Source: Parenemella sanctibonifatiensis (GTDB taxonomy: Bacteria > Actinomycetota > Actinomycetes > Propionibacteriales > Propionibacteriaceae). Taken from it: a DNA stretch of 64,000 bases. The position numbers and the translations under genes are program-made. Below, in pieces: positions 43,022-51,972 of the stretch; within the stretch, counting starts at the first letter, position 1, and each line of letters starts with the position of its first letter. The stretch is from NCBI RefSeq assembly GCF_002250565.1, contig NZ_NMVJ01000001.1:124001-188000 (forward strand). The letters are read 5' to 3'. Under the pieces are notes generated by a model, which did not search any database, was not told the origin of the DNA, and saw only the letters and a program-made list of their open reading frames with translations.

Positions 43022-44145
43022 GGACGATGACAGCCGACGCCAGTCAGGAACGTGCCGCGGTGGGGTCGCAGCTGCGGGGGTGGCTGCGGACCGGGGTACG
43101 CGGCGGGCTACCGATTTATCTGGCCTGCCTGCCCTTCCTGGGTTTCGGCTACGCCGCTCTGTGGTCTGAACCTGCACTGCCGCGCGTCTTCGGTTTTGCC
43201 CTGCTGACGGGCTTTGGGCTGTGCTACGTCGCCGCCAGCTTCTCCGGCCCGTGGTCGCTGCGGACCCGGTTGGCGTACGCCGGCACCATCACCGCCCTCT
43301 TCCTGCTGCTGACCCCCCAGCTCGGTGCGGCGGTGGTGAGCTTCAACCCCTTCTTCTCGATCGCGCTGGCCGCGACACTGCCCTGGCGGATCTCCCGCTT
43401 TGCCATCGCCCCGATCGGACTGATCTGTCTGGCAGTGGCCTACTTCTCCAACAACCCGACCGGCCTGGTCCTCAACCTGATGGCCGTGATGATGGCCTAC
43501 TCGGTGGTGATGTGGGGCCACAACGCCGAAGTCGCCGACGAGTTGCGGTCGGTGCGCGCCGAGAATGCGCTGCTGGCGGTCGCCGCCGAACGGGAGCGGA
43601 TCGGTCGCGACCTGCATGACCTGCTCGGTCATTCGTTGACCGCGGTCGCAGTCAAGGCCGGGCTGGCCAGGCGGCTGGCCCAGCAGGATCCGGCCGCTGC
43701 CGAGCGAGAGATGGCCGAGGTGGAGAGCCTCGCCCGTGACGCCTTGATCGACGTACGCGCGACCGTCACCGGGATGCGCGAGGTGCGACTGCCCCACGAA
43801 CTGACCACCGCCCGAGCGGTGCTGGAAGCCGCCGACGTGGCCGTGACGATCTCCCCGACCGTGCCCGACCTGACCGAGGAACGCAGCGAGTTGCTCGGCT
43901 GGGCGGTCCGCGAGGCCGTCACCAATGTGGTCCGGCACGCCGACGCTCGCCACTGCAGCATCGAGGTGACCGACACCGGCGTACGGATCCGGGATGACGG
44001 GCAGGGAATCCGGGCCGCGGCCGGCAACGGTCTGCGCGGACTGCAAGAACGCCTCGAAGCCGCCGGCGGCAGTCTCAGCCTGACGCCCGGATCGACCGAT
44101 GCCCGACGTCCCGGGACGCTGGTCGAGGCGAGCGTGATGACATGA
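43018..44145 (+). CDS. Sensor histidine kinase (HisKA_3, DesK-like)
   Basis: 375 residues from ATG 43018. About five TM helices (residues ~30-165) form the sensor part. The phospho-acceptor segment is R-E-R-I-G-R-D-L-H-D-L-L-G-H-S-L-T with His 200. The HATPase_c domain has V-R-E-A-V-T-N-V-V-R-H-A and the G-box N-G-L-R-G-L-Q-E-R-L. This is the DesK/NarL group, matching the LuxR-type regulator that starts 4 bp inside its 3' end. Membrane-thickness or drug stress sensing is inferred from the fold and the ABC exporter neighbour. Confidence 0.93.
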   Translation: MRTMTADASQERAAVGSQLRGWLRTGVRGGLPIYLACLPFLGFGYAALWSEPALPRVFGFALLTGFGLCYVAASFSGPWSLRTRLAYAGTITALFLLLTPQLGAAVVSFNPFFSIALAATLPWRISRFAIAPIGLICLAVAYFSNNPTGLVLNLMAVMMAYSVVMWGHNAEVADELRSVRAENALLAVAAERERIGRDLHDLLGHSLTAVAVKAGLARRLAQQDPAAAEREMAEVESLARDALIDVRATVTGMREVRLPHELTTARAVLEAADVAVTISPTVPDLTEERSELLGWAVREAVTNVVRHADARHCSIEVTDTGVRIRDDGQGIRAAAGNGLRGLQERLEAAGGSLSLTPGSTDARRPGTLVEASVMT

Positions 44146-44783
44146 CCGGAGCTGTCCCCGGCACCCGGGTGCTCCTGGCCGATGACCAGACGATGATCCG
44201 CGCCGCGTTGGCGACCATGGTCGACCTCGAGTCCGACCTGGTCGTGGTGGGACAGGTGGGCAACTGCGCCGAGGTGGTCGCTGCCGCCGCGGAGTTGCAC
44301 CCCGACGTGGTGTTGATGGATGTCCAGATGCCGACCGGCGACGGCGGGCCTGCGGATGGCCTGGCCGCGACGGCAGCGGTGCTGGCTGCCTCGCCGACCA
44401 CCCGGGTGATCGTGTTGACGACCTTCGGTCGGCCCGGCTACCTGCGCCGCGCGATGGAGGCCGGGGCGGTCGGCTTCATGGTCAAGGACTCCCCCGCCGA
44501 TACCCTGATCGAGGGCATCCGCCGGGTCGCCGCCGGCCTGCGCGCCGTCGATCCCGAGCTCGCCGCCGCCAGCCTGAGCGCCGGCCCCAACCCGCTGTCG
44601 GCACGCGAGATCGAGGTGCTCACCGCCACCGCGGCCGGCGGCTCCACCGCTGCGATCGCGGCCCGCGTACACCTGTCGGAGGGCACCGTGCGCAACCACC
44701 TGTCGGCGATCTTTGCCAAGCTCGGCGCCGGCAGTCGGGCCGAAGCGGTGGCGGTCGCGACGGAGCAGGGCTGGTTGGGCTGA
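44142..44783 (+). CDS. LuxR/NarL family response regulator
   Basis: 213 residues. Receiver domain with the acidic pair D-D (in L-A-D-D-Q), phosphorylated Asp 60 (L-M-D-V-Q-M-P) and Lys in M-V-K-D-S. The C-terminal GerE helix-turn-helix starts at N-P-L-S-A-R-E-I-E-V-L, with H-L-S-E-G-T-V-R-N-H-L as the recognition part. It likely controls the exporter genes that precede it. ATGA overlap with the kinase gene. Confidence 0.94.
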   Translation: MTGAVPGTRVLLADDQTMIRAALATMVDLESDLVVVGQVGNCAEVVAAAAELHPDVVLMDVQMPTGDGGPADGLAATAAVLAASPTTRVIVLTTFGRPGYLRRAMEAGAVGFMVKDSPADTLIEGIRRVAAGLRAVDPELAAASLSAGPNPLSAREIEVLTATAAGGSTAAIAARVHLSEGTVRNHLSAIFAKLGAGSRAEAVAVATEQGWLG

Positions 44784-44804
44784 ACAACCTGCGATGCTGG
44801 CCGC

Positions 44805-45878
44805 ATGCGCATCGCACCTGTGGAAGCGGCCTGGCGGCTGGTCGCCGCCGAACTCCCGGAGGCGCCGGGAGGCCCGCGGACGGCGTACACCGCCGCCAGC
44901 CTGCTGGTCGGCGACAGTGATGGCGTACGTCTGCACCGCACCGGCGGCTGGGCGGCGTACTGGCGGGATGCGACCACCCCGCTGCCTGCCCAGGACTGTG
45001 TCGAGGTGACCGACCGACACCGGTTTGACCTGGCCTCGATCACCAAGGTGGTCACCGCCGTGGTGATCCATCAACTCGCCGAGACCGACACGCTGGCCCT
45101 GACCGATCCGGTGGTGGCACATCTGCCCGAGTTCGCCGGCCCCGGCAAGGACGGCGTACGCCTGCACCACCTGCTGAGCCACACCTCCGGACTGCCGGCG
45201 ATGATCCAGCTGTGGCACCACGACCTCAGCGACCCACTGGCGGCCGTGGCCGGCGCCGGGCTGGCCGCTCCGGTCGGCACCCACACCTACAGCGACCTGG
45301 GACCGATGCTGCTGCGCTGGATCGCCGAGCGAGCCACCGGCACCGCGTGGGCCGAGCTGGTGCGCACCCGGATCACCGGCCCGATGGGGATGACCGCCAC
45401 TGGATTCGGGCCGATCAATCCGGCCGACGCGGTCGCGACCGAGGACTCCACCACTGCGCTGCGCGGTCACCCGCGCGGCATGGTGCGAGGCGAGGTCCAC
45501 GACGAGAACGCCTGGCTGCTGGATGGTGTCAGCGGGCACGCGGGCCTGTTCTCGACTGCGGCCGACCTGGACCGGTTCGCCCGTGGGCTGGTCGGCGGGC
45601 AGCTGCTGTCGGCGCATTCGTGGGCCCGACTGACCACCGATGAACTCGGACTGGAGGCCAATCGGCCCCGCTTCATGGGCCGCCTGGCCAACCGGCCGGG
45701 TGCCCGAGCCGTTGGTCACACCGGCTTCACCGGCACCTCGATGGTGATCGACGTCGCGGCACGGGCCTGGGCGATCCTGCTGACCAACCGGGTGCATCCC
45801 ACCCGGGACGGGCTCTCGATCCAGCCGATCCGAGCCGCCGTCGGCGATGCCTTGGCCGACGCGATCGAGCTCAGCTGA
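44805..45878 (+). CDS. Serine hydrolase of the beta-lactamase/DD-peptidase family
   Basis: 357 residues from ATG 44805. Class C beta-lactamase-like fold with S-I-T-K (Ser 78, Lys 81), Y-S-D (Tyr 162) and H-T-G (305-307), all three active-site motifs. No signal peptide is visible, so it acts inside the cell or is an esterase of the EstB group. Typical nearby sequence L-L-S-H-T-S-G-L-P is present. It is separate from the two-component operon by 21 bp and converges on the DUF2871 gene, whose end it overlaps by 8 bp. Confidence 0.9.
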   Translation: MRIAPVEAAWRLVAAELPEAPGGPRTAYTAASLLVGDSDGVRLHRTGGWAAYWRDATTPLPAQDCVEVTDRHRFDLASITKVVTAVVIHQLAETDTLALTDPVVAHLPEFAGPGKDGVRLHHLLSHTSGLPAMIQLWHHDLSDPLAAVAGAGLAAPVGTHTYSDLGPMLLRWIAERATGTAWAELVRTRITGPMGMTATGFGPINPADAVATEDSTTALRGHPRGMVRGEVHDENAWLLDGVSGHAGLFSTAADLDRFARGLVGGQLLSAHSWARLTTDELGLEANRPRFMGRLANRPGARAVGHTGFTGTSMVIDVAARAWAILLTNRVHPTRDGLSIQPIRAAVGDALADAIELS

Positions 45879-46326
45879 GCGCGGGCTCGGCAGTCGGGGC
45901 GGCCGCCTCGACAGTGGCTTGGCTGGCCTTGATGGCCTTGCGCAGGGCAAGGAAGAACAGGATGAAGGCGGCGGTCAGGAACATGTGCCCGAGCCCGGAG
46001 ATACCGGCGAAGGCGGGGCTGGTCAGCGGCGTGCCGAGCACCGTCATGGAGCCGCGCACCGCCATCATCACGCCGGTCAGGACCAGGCCGATGTGGAAGG
46101 TGATCTCGAACCACCCGAACAGCTTGCTCCGTGACATCGCGAACACCTTCTCCAGGGCCAGCACGACCAGCAGGAAGACGGTGCCCAGCACCAAGAAGTG
46201 GGTGTGGACCAGCCCGAGCTGGCTGTCCTCGGCGAACTCGTGGCTGCGGGTCAGTTCCCGATAGAACAGGCCTCCGGCCAGGCCGAGAACGGTGTAGAGG
46301 GCGGATGCGGTGAACAGGCGATTCAC
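45871..46326 (-). CDS. DUF2871 family membrane protein
   Basis: 151 residues from GTG 46326 (AAGGAG upstream). Four TM helices with conserved charged/His spots inside the membrane region: G-L-V-H-T-H-F-L-V-L-G and F-E-I-T-F-H-I-G-L. The two His pairs hint at metal or haem binding, but the family has no assigned function. A Glu/Ala-rich tail ends the protein. It has a convergent 8-bp overlap with the serine hydrolase gene. Confidence 0.85.
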   Translation of the reverse strand: MNRLFTASALYTVLGLAGGLFYRELTRSHEFAEDSQLGLVHTHFLVLGTVFLLVVLALEKVFAMSRSKLFGWFEITFHIGLVLTGVMMAVRGSMTVLGTPLTSPAFAGISGLGHMFLTAAFILFFLALRKAIKASQATVEAAAPTAEPALS

Positions 46327-46464
46327 GGGGTTCTCCTTGCTTGGGATGGCGACACCAACCACCTCACCACCCCGGCGTGACGAATCCATCAGCCGTTTTG
46401 TTGATCTTCGGCTCGGTTGACCGACGGACCCCGTCGAGTCCGATCCGCAACCGTCCGCAATGTT

Positions 46465-46481
46465 GCACAAGTGTTGCAATC
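46465..46481. promoter_or_regulatory. Possible operator TTGCA-N7-TGCAA before the propeller gene
   Basis: An inverted repeat TTGCA (46465-46469) and TGCAA (46477-46481) lies 52 bp upstream of the start of the anchored propeller gene. GCAA and TTGCA words recur just around it. No matching regulator is encoded beside it. Confidence 0.3.
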
Positions 46482-46532
46482 GGGTCGCGCCGGCCCTAGC
46501 GTGAGCCTCACCACCACCCAACGGAGGGTTCC

Positions 46533-48869
46533 ATGCACCCCGCACCCACCCACACCGTCTCGCCGGTCCGCACCGGTCGGGGCTGGCTCACCACTCTCGT
46601 CATCACCGCCGCGCTGGCTCTGCTGGACACCGGCCTGACACCGGTGTACGCCCAGTCGACCGAGCCGACCGACCCGCGAGTCCAGGCGATCCTCGACCAG
46701 GATCCGGCCATCGAGCACCTCGGCACGCCGGTCACTTCCCACAGCCCCAGCCAGTCCGCGCTGGGCCAGGAGGACGGCCGCTGGATGAACTATCAGGTCT
46801 ACAAGGGCGTCGCGACCTCGGAGTATCCGGCCGTGTTCGCCGTCACCGACGTGGAGACCGGCGAAATCCTGCGCACCTGCACCCTGGAGGGCGCCGAACA
46901 TGCTCGCAACCTCAACAAGGCCTCCGACGGCAAGATCTACTGGGGCACCTTCTACAACGACGACTTCTGGCAATACGACCCAGAAACCCAGGAGTGCCGC
47001 AACCTCGGTGTCATCGACCCCAATGAGGGCAACTCCGAGGTCTTCGGCCTGTCACCCGGCCCCGACGGCACGATGTTCATCGGCGCCTACCCGGACTCCC
47101 GGCTCTATCAGTACGATCCCGCGACCGACGAGATCACGCTGCTCCACGCCGTCGATCCTGACGAGGAGTACATCCACTCCATCGCCTATCGCGAGGAGAC
47201 CGACACCCTGTACGTCGGCACCGGCGGTCAGCACCCCACGCTCTGGAGCATCGCCGACGGCGGCCACGGCGAGGTGACCCTCTTCGCCGACGACACGACC
47301 GTGCCCGGCCTCAACGACACCGGCGAGTGGTTCGGCCGGATGGACATCGTCGAGGACCGGATCGTGGCCCAGGTCGGACTGCGGATGCTGGTGATGCAGT
47401 TCGACGGCACCATCGACTTCTGGGAGCCGGAGAGCTCCAACCGCTTCTTCGGTCACCACTCCTGGGCGGGCACCGAGCCGGGCCAGATCCTCTACTCCGG
47501 CCCGGACCTGCAGCTGTGGCAGTACGACGTCGCCACCAAGGAGACCGCCACCACCGGGCTGCAGCTGACCTCCTATGTCTCCAACGCGGAGATCGCGGTC
47601 GTCGACGGTACGCCGATGCTCTACGGCACCGAGGTCGGCAACGTCATCATCGCCAACCTGAAGACCGCCGAGATCGTCTCCCGGAAGGAGATCGACTTCC
47701 AGCAGCCGACCGTGCTGCGCACCCTGATCAACGGCCCCGACAACACCTTGTGGATCGGTGGCGCGTACGGCGGGTTGGCGAAGGCCGACAAGACCGGCGA
47801 GAACCACGAGTACAAGACCGAGCGGTCGGGCTTCTTCAGTGGTGTCACCGCTGGCGACAAGCTCTATCTGGGCTCCTACGGCAACGCCCAGTTCTGGGAC
47901 ATGCCGCTGGAGAGCGGCCAACCGAAGCTCATCACCGAGGGCGTCAAGGAGGGTCAGGACCGGCCCTTCACGATGGACTACAACCCCGACCGGGGCGAGG
48001 TCTACATGGGCACCGTCGCCGGCTACGGCAAGAACCAGGGCGGCTTGATGATCTACGACACCGCCACCGAGGAGGTCACCTGGTTGACCACCGAGATCAC
48101 CGTGGACCAGAGCGTGATCTCGGTGGCGTACAACCCGGTCGACCAGCTGGTCTACATCGGCACCACGCTGGACGGCGGCAACGGTGCACCCGAGGCTGAG
48201 CCGACCCGCGCCGATTTGATCGTGTGGGATCCGGAGACCCGCGAGGTGGTCTCGCGGATCGAGCCGGTCGAGGGCGGCCGGGAAGGCATCACGGGCCTGG
48301 CTGTCGACCCCGACGGCAAGGTCTGGGGCGTCGGCGAGGACTCGTTGTTCGTCTACGACCCCGCCACCGGTGAGGCCGAGGTGACCGGGACGGTGGCGCC
48401 GCGCTATCGAGTCGACGGCACCTACTGGAAGTGGGCGACGCTGGGCTGGTCCGAGTCCGGACAGGCGATGTACGGCCACGCCGGGTCGAACGTGTTCCGC
48501 ATCGATCCGGAGACCGGCGAGCCGACCCGACTGGTGACGGGCGTGAGCGAGTTCGTGGTGGACCCGGTCGGCGACCTCTACTTCAGCGCCGGCGCCCACC
48601 TGTTCCGCTACCCCGGCACACCGGAGGAGACGCCGACCCCGACGCCGACCCAGGGGCCCACGCAGACCCCGGCGCCGACCTCCGAGCCGTCCGCGACGCA
48701 CCCGGCCACCTCGGGGGACCCCTCCCCGAGCGCGTCGGTGACGTCCTCGTCGACCGGCGGCAGCAGCCGACCGGGACTCCCGGACACCGGTGAACCCACG
48801 GCGGCTGCGCCACTGGTGGTCATAGGAGCGACGATCACTGCGGGCATCTGGCACCTGCGACGGCGCTGA
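46533..48869 (+). CDS. Cell-wall-anchored (LPXTG) beta-propeller-like protein
   Basis: 778 residues from ATG 46533 (GGAGG upstream). A signal peptide ends near 41 (V-Y-A-Q-S). The body (60-690) is a chain of repeats of ~45 residues with Y-D-P-x-T or W-D-P-E-T, and G-x-x-Y-x-G, the pattern of PQQ/YVTN-like beta propellers; roughly 10-13 blades suggest two propellers. A Pro/Thr/Ser-rich wall-spanning stretch (~695-745) leads to L-P-D-T-G (749-753), a hydrophobic segment and R-R-R, a sortase sorting signal. Such proteins usually bind or sense sugars or host matrix. No sortase gene is in the window. Confidence 0.88.
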   Translation: MHPAPTHTVSPVRTGRGWLTTLVITAALALLDTGLTPVYAQSTEPTDPRVQAILDQDPAIEHLGTPVTSHSPSQSALGQEDGRWMNYQVYKGVATSEYPAVFAVTDVETGEILRTCTLEGAEHARNLNKASDGKIYWGTFYNDDFWQYDPETQECRNLGVIDPNEGNSEVFGLSPGPDGTMFIGAYPDSRLYQYDPATDEITLLHAVDPDEEYIHSIAYREETDTLYVGTGGQHPTLWSIADGGHGEVTLFADDTTVPGLNDTGEWFGRMDIVEDRIVAQVGLRMLVMQFDGTIDFWEPESSNRFFGHHSWAGTEPGQILYSGPDLQLWQYDVATKETATTGLQLTSYVSNAEIAVVDGTPMLYGTEVGNVIIANLKTAEIVSRKEIDFQQPTVLRTLINGPDNTLWIGGAYGGLAKADKTGENHEYKTERSGFFSGVTAGDKLYLGSYGNAQFWDMPLESGQPKLITEGVKEGQDRPFTMDYNPDRGEVYMGTVAGYGKNQGGLMIYDTATEEVTWLTTEITVDQSVISVAYNPVDQLVYIGTTLDGGNGAPEAEPTRADLIVWDPETREVVSRIEPVEGGREGITGLAVDPDGKVWGVGEDSLFVYDPATGEAEVTGTVAPRYRVDGTYWKWATLGWSESGQAMYGHAGSNVFRIDPETGEPTRLVTGVSEFVVDPVGDLYFSAGAHLFRYPGTPEETPTPTPTQGPTQTPAPTSEPSATHPATSGDPSPSASVTSSSTGGSSRPGLPDTGEPTAAAPLVVIGATITAGIWHLRRR

Positions 48870-49048
48870 TCGGGCTCGCTGAGCGCCAGTCTGTCTCGAA
48901 AACCGCGCCCCAGCGGCGGTAGGTCGCAGCTAGGCGGTGCAAACTGGTCGATCTGACCGTCGTTTGTGCATACCCACGCCGACTGAGTCCACCATCGCGA
49001 TGGCGCGGGTGCTACGACCCGAAGGGCATGAGCCCGCCCGGCTGACCC

Positions 49049-50302
49049 TCAGGGAAACAGCGTGAGCCAGGCCCTGACCTCCGGCTCCGGCTCGCGCGCC
49101 AACAGCCGCCGCCGATGCAGGCTCGCCAACTCCCCCGGCGTCATCCCCCAGGCCGGGCCCAGGTCGAGCTGGACCGGCTCGGGCAGCAGCGCCAGCGCCA
49201 CCGTCGCGATGGCCCGTTCCGGCGCCGACGCCGGCCCGCGGCCGGGCAGACCGTGCCCCACCATGGCGGCCCAGCGTTCGGCCACCGCGGCGTCGGCACG
49301 CTGCAGCACCGTGGCGACCTCATCGGGCAGGGCCGGCGCCACCCGGCGCAGCGTCGCCAGCGCCGCCCCCGGCGTGATCGTGGCCGCCTGCACCGCGGCC
49401 AGCCCGGCCCCCGGGACCGCCGGGCAAGCCGTCAGCGCCGCCACCACCAGGCTTTCGTCGCGACCCCACCGCAGCGCGTCCCCCACTGCCGCCACCACGG
49501 CCAGCGGCCCCTCGCCGACCTCGGTGGCCCGGTCCAGGTCCGCCTCGAGAGCCTCGGCGTCATCGGCGCCGCTACGCAGCCACTCCTGCGCCAACACGCG
49601 CGCGGCGGCGTCGGGCAACCGCCCGGAGGCGGGCAGGTTCGCCGGTCGCCAGGTGGGCTGCTGGCTGAATTCGACGATCGTGGTGCCGTCGGCCTGGTGG
49701 ACCAGCCAGGTCTGTTGCTCCTCGCCGTCGAGCGACACCTCCTGCACCTCGATGGCCGCATCGGGCAGCTCGAGCTCGGGGTCTTCACCGGTGGCGAGGT
49801 CGATCGCCGGCCACCATGGCGGCAACAGGTGGGACCGCAGCGCCGTCACCGTGGCGAATCGTTGCCCCGACAGGCTCCACAACCCCCGCTGGCCCGCCTC
49901 GACGCGCAACTCGATCGCGGCCCCCGGGCCCTGCGCCAGCGGCAGCGTGCCGCGTTGCATCCGCAGCCCGACCGGCTCGGCGCCCAGCCAGGACAGGAAG
50001 CCGTGGGCGCCGCCACCCCATGCCCAGGCGCCCGGACCCTGGGCCGCCAGGCGTACGGTCGCTGGCTGTGCGCCCGCCGACAGGCTGGCCCGCAGCAGCC
50101 ACGGCCCATCGCCGTCGGGCAGGTGGTGGCGCAGCGTCAGCTGGCCACCACCGGGCAGCGAGAAGTCGGACTCGACCTCGTCGATGTCGACGCGGTCCTC
50201 CAGCCAGGTCGCGGGCCTGCCGGCCTCGTCGAGCACGCTCAGCTGGTGGTCGCCGAGGCGGGCCACCCCGCTTACGACCTGCAGCCCCGCCAGATCCGGC
50301 AC
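49049..50302 (-). CDS. Hypothetical protein, partner gene of kduI
   Basis: 417 residues from GTG 50302, five bases after the kduI stop, with TGAGG upstream. No signal peptide or TM helix. The first ~150 residues are beta-rich (R-L-G-D-H-Q-L-S-V-L-D, L-T-L-R-H-H-L-P-D-G-D), like a jelly-roll or sugar-binding sheet; 150-250 hold a Trp-rich segment (G-A-W-A-W-G-G-G-A-H-G-F-L-S-W-L); the rest is helical and Ala/Leu-rich. I recognise no family. Tight coupling to kduI suggests a role in uronate degradation or its control. Codon use resembles its neighbours. Confidence 0.7.
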   Translation of the reverse strand: MPDLAGLQVVSGVARLGDHQLSVLDEAGRPATWLEDRVDIDEVESDFSLPGGGQLTLRHHLPDGDGPWLLRASLSAGAQPATVRLAAQGPGAWAWGGGAHGFLSWLGAEPVGLRMQRGTLPLAQGPGAAIELRVEAGQRGLWSLSGQRFATVTALRSHLLPPWWPAIDLATGEDPELELPDAAIEVQEVSLDGEEQQTWLVHQADGTTIVEFSQQPTWRPANLPASGRLPDAAARVLAQEWLRSGADDAEALEADLDRATEVGEGPLAVVAAVGDALRWGRDESLVVAALTACPAVPGAGLAAVQAATITPGAALATLRRVAPALPDEVATVLQRADAAVAERWAAMVGHGLPGRGPASAPERAIATVALALLPEPVQLDLGPAWGMTPGELASLHRRRLLAREPEPEVRAWLTLFP

Positions 50303-50307
50303 CGGCC

Positions 50308-51123
50308 TCAGCGCAGTTCGGTGATCGGGCGGTGGTCCATGTCGTCGAAGGCCTGGTTTTCGCCGGCCATCGCCCACACGAAGGCGTACGCCGAGGTGCC
50401 GACGCCACTGTGGATCGACCAGCTCGGCGACAGGATCGCCTGCTCGTTGCTGACGATCAGGTGCCGGGTCTCGCTCGGCTCCCCCATCAGGTGCACGACG
50501 CGGGCATCCTCGGGCACGCGGAAGTACAGGTAGGCCTCCATGCGCCGGTCGTGGGTGTGGGCCGGCATCGTGTTCCACATGCTGCCCGGGTGCAGCTCGG
50601 TGAAGCCCATCACGATCTGGCAGCTCTTGACGCCGTTCTCGTGGATGTACTGGTGCAGCGTGCGGCGGTTGGACGTGAGCTGGTCGCCCAGCTCGCGTAC
50701 GTTGCCGTCCTCGGGACGCACCAAGGTCGTCGGGTACGCCGTGTGCGCGGGGGCGCTGTAGAGGTAGAACCGGCCCGGCGCCGACAGGGTGACCTCGCCG
50801 GAGCCGCGCCCGACGTAGAGGCAGCCGGTGGTCGGCAGCGTGTAGGTCTCGCCGTCCACGCTGACCTCGGCCTCCTCGCCGATGTTGATGATGCCCAGCT
50901 CGCGGCGGGCCAGCAGCGAATCGGTGTGGAGTTCCTCGGGCGTCGGGATGACCAGCGGTTCAGTGGTGGGCACACCGCCGCCGACCAGCACCCGGTCGAT
51001 GTGGGAGAAGACGAAATTCACCTCGCCGTCGACGAAGAGGTCCTCGACGAGGAAGCGGCTCCGCAACTCGTCGGTGCCCATCGTGGCAACGTGATCAGGG
51101 GCGCAGGCGTACCGAATGTTCAT
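50308..51123 (-). CDS. kduI: 5-dehydro-4-deoxy-D-glucuronate isomerase
   Basis: 271 residues. Converts 4-deoxy-L-threo-5-hexosulose uronate to 3-deoxy-D-glycero-2,5-hexodiulosonate, downstream of pectate, alginate or glycosaminoglycan lyases. Conserved blocks are Y-S/F-S-H-I-D-R, R-R-E-L-G-I-I-N-I-G, T-S-N-R-R-T, the zinc site H-T-H-D-R-R-M-E and S-P-S-W-S-I-H-S-G-V-G, and the end G-E-N-Q-A-F-D-D-M-D-H. They match E. coli KduI closely over the full length. No KduD or lyase gene is in the window, so the rest of the pathway is elsewhere. Confidence 0.96.
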   Translation of the reverse strand: MNIRYACAPDHVATMGTDELRSRFLVEDLFVDGEVNFVFSHIDRVLVGGGVPTTEPLVIPTPEELHTDSLLARRELGIINIGEEAEVSVDGETYTLPTTGCLYVGRGSGEVTLSAPGRFYLYSAPAHTAYPTTLVRPEDGNVRELGDQLTSNRRTLHQYIHENGVKSCQIVMGFTELHPGSMWNTMPAHTHDRRMEAYLYFRVPEDARVVHLMGEPSETRHLIVSNEQAILSPSWSIHSGVGTSAYAFVWAMAGENQAFDDMDHRPITELR

Positions 51124-51168
51124 GCCCGCATCCTAGAGCCGCGCCCGCCACGGGTGCACCGGTCTCGC

Positions 51169-51972
51169 TCAGCCGCGACGCTGGCAGTTGGCGCACCAAT
51201 AGAGGTTGCGGCCCTCCAGGGTGCCCGAGCGCACCGGCGATCCGCACACCAGGCAGGGCTGGCCGGCCCGGCGGTAGACATAGACCTCGCCGCCGTGCGG
51301 ATCGTCCCGGGGCGCCCGGCCGGTGACCTCGGGGGCGTCCTCGGGGCGCACGGTGTCGATGCGCCCGTCGCGTACGCCGGCGGCCATCAGCACGACCAGG
51401 TCAGTCCAGATCGCCTCCCAGGAGGCCCGACGCAACAGTTTGCCCGGGCGGTCGGGCCGGATCCGCTGCCGAAACAGCACCTCGGCGCGATAGATGTTGC
51501 CGACGCCGGCGGTGATCTTCTGGTCCATCAGGAGCGCGCCGATGCTGCGGCCGCTGCGGTGGATCCGCTGCCAAGCGACCTCGGGGTCGGCGTCGGCGCG
51601 GATCGGGTCAGGTCCGAGCGGCGCCACCGCGGCGTCCCGCTCGGCGCGGGTGATGAGGGCGCAGTGCTGCGGGCCGTGCAGGTCAGCGGCGGTGCTGTCG
51701 TCGGCGATCCGCAGCCGCACCACCCCCACCGGCGGCGCGAGCGGATGGATGCGCAGTTTGCCGATCAGGCCGAGGTGGATGTGGACGATGCCCGGCTCGA
51801 AGTCGACGAAGAGGTGTTTGCCGTACGCCTCGGCGCCCAGCAACGGTTGCCCGTCCAGCAGCGCCGCGGAGTCGGCGAACCGACCCTGCGGCGAGGTGAC
51901 CTGCACCGTCCGGCCGGCGAAGTGCTCATCGAGCGCGCCGGCGAGTCGGTGCAGAACGTGCCCTTCGGGCAC
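51169..51972 (-). CDS. nei: Fpg/Nei family DNA glycosylase (Nei2-like)
   Basis: 267 residues from GTG 51972, directly behind the rpiB stop. The mature N-terminus P-E-G-H (Pro nucleophile, Glu) and K-H-L-F-V-D-F are those of endonuclease VIII-type enzymes; the H2TH segment has Q-K-I-T-A-G-V-G-N-I-Y-R-A-E, and the C-terminal zinc finger C-L-V-C-G ... W-C-A-N-C-Q-R is intact. It removes oxidised bases and nicks the backbone. Actinobacterial Nei2 proteins start the same way. Likely co-transcribed with rpiB. Confidence 0.93.
   Translation of the reverse strand: MPEGHVLHRLAGALDEHFAGRTVQVTSPQGRFADSAALLDGQPLLGAEAYGKHLFVDFEPGIVHIHLGLIGKLRIHPLAPPVGVVRLRIADDSTAADLHGPQHCALITRAERDAAVAPLGPDPIRADADPEVAWQRIHRSGRSIGALLMDQKITAGVGNIYRAEVLFRQRIRPDRPGKLLRRASWEAIWTDLVVLMAAGVRDGRIDTVRPEDAPEVTGRAPRDDPHGGEVYVYRRAGQPCLVCGSPVRSGTLEGRNLYWCANCQRRG

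Noticed and set aside
48992-49003. CCATCGCGATGG palindrome between the propeller gene and the kduI partner gene
   Set aside because: It lies between convergent stops without a T-run or promoter features; too short for a firm terminator call.
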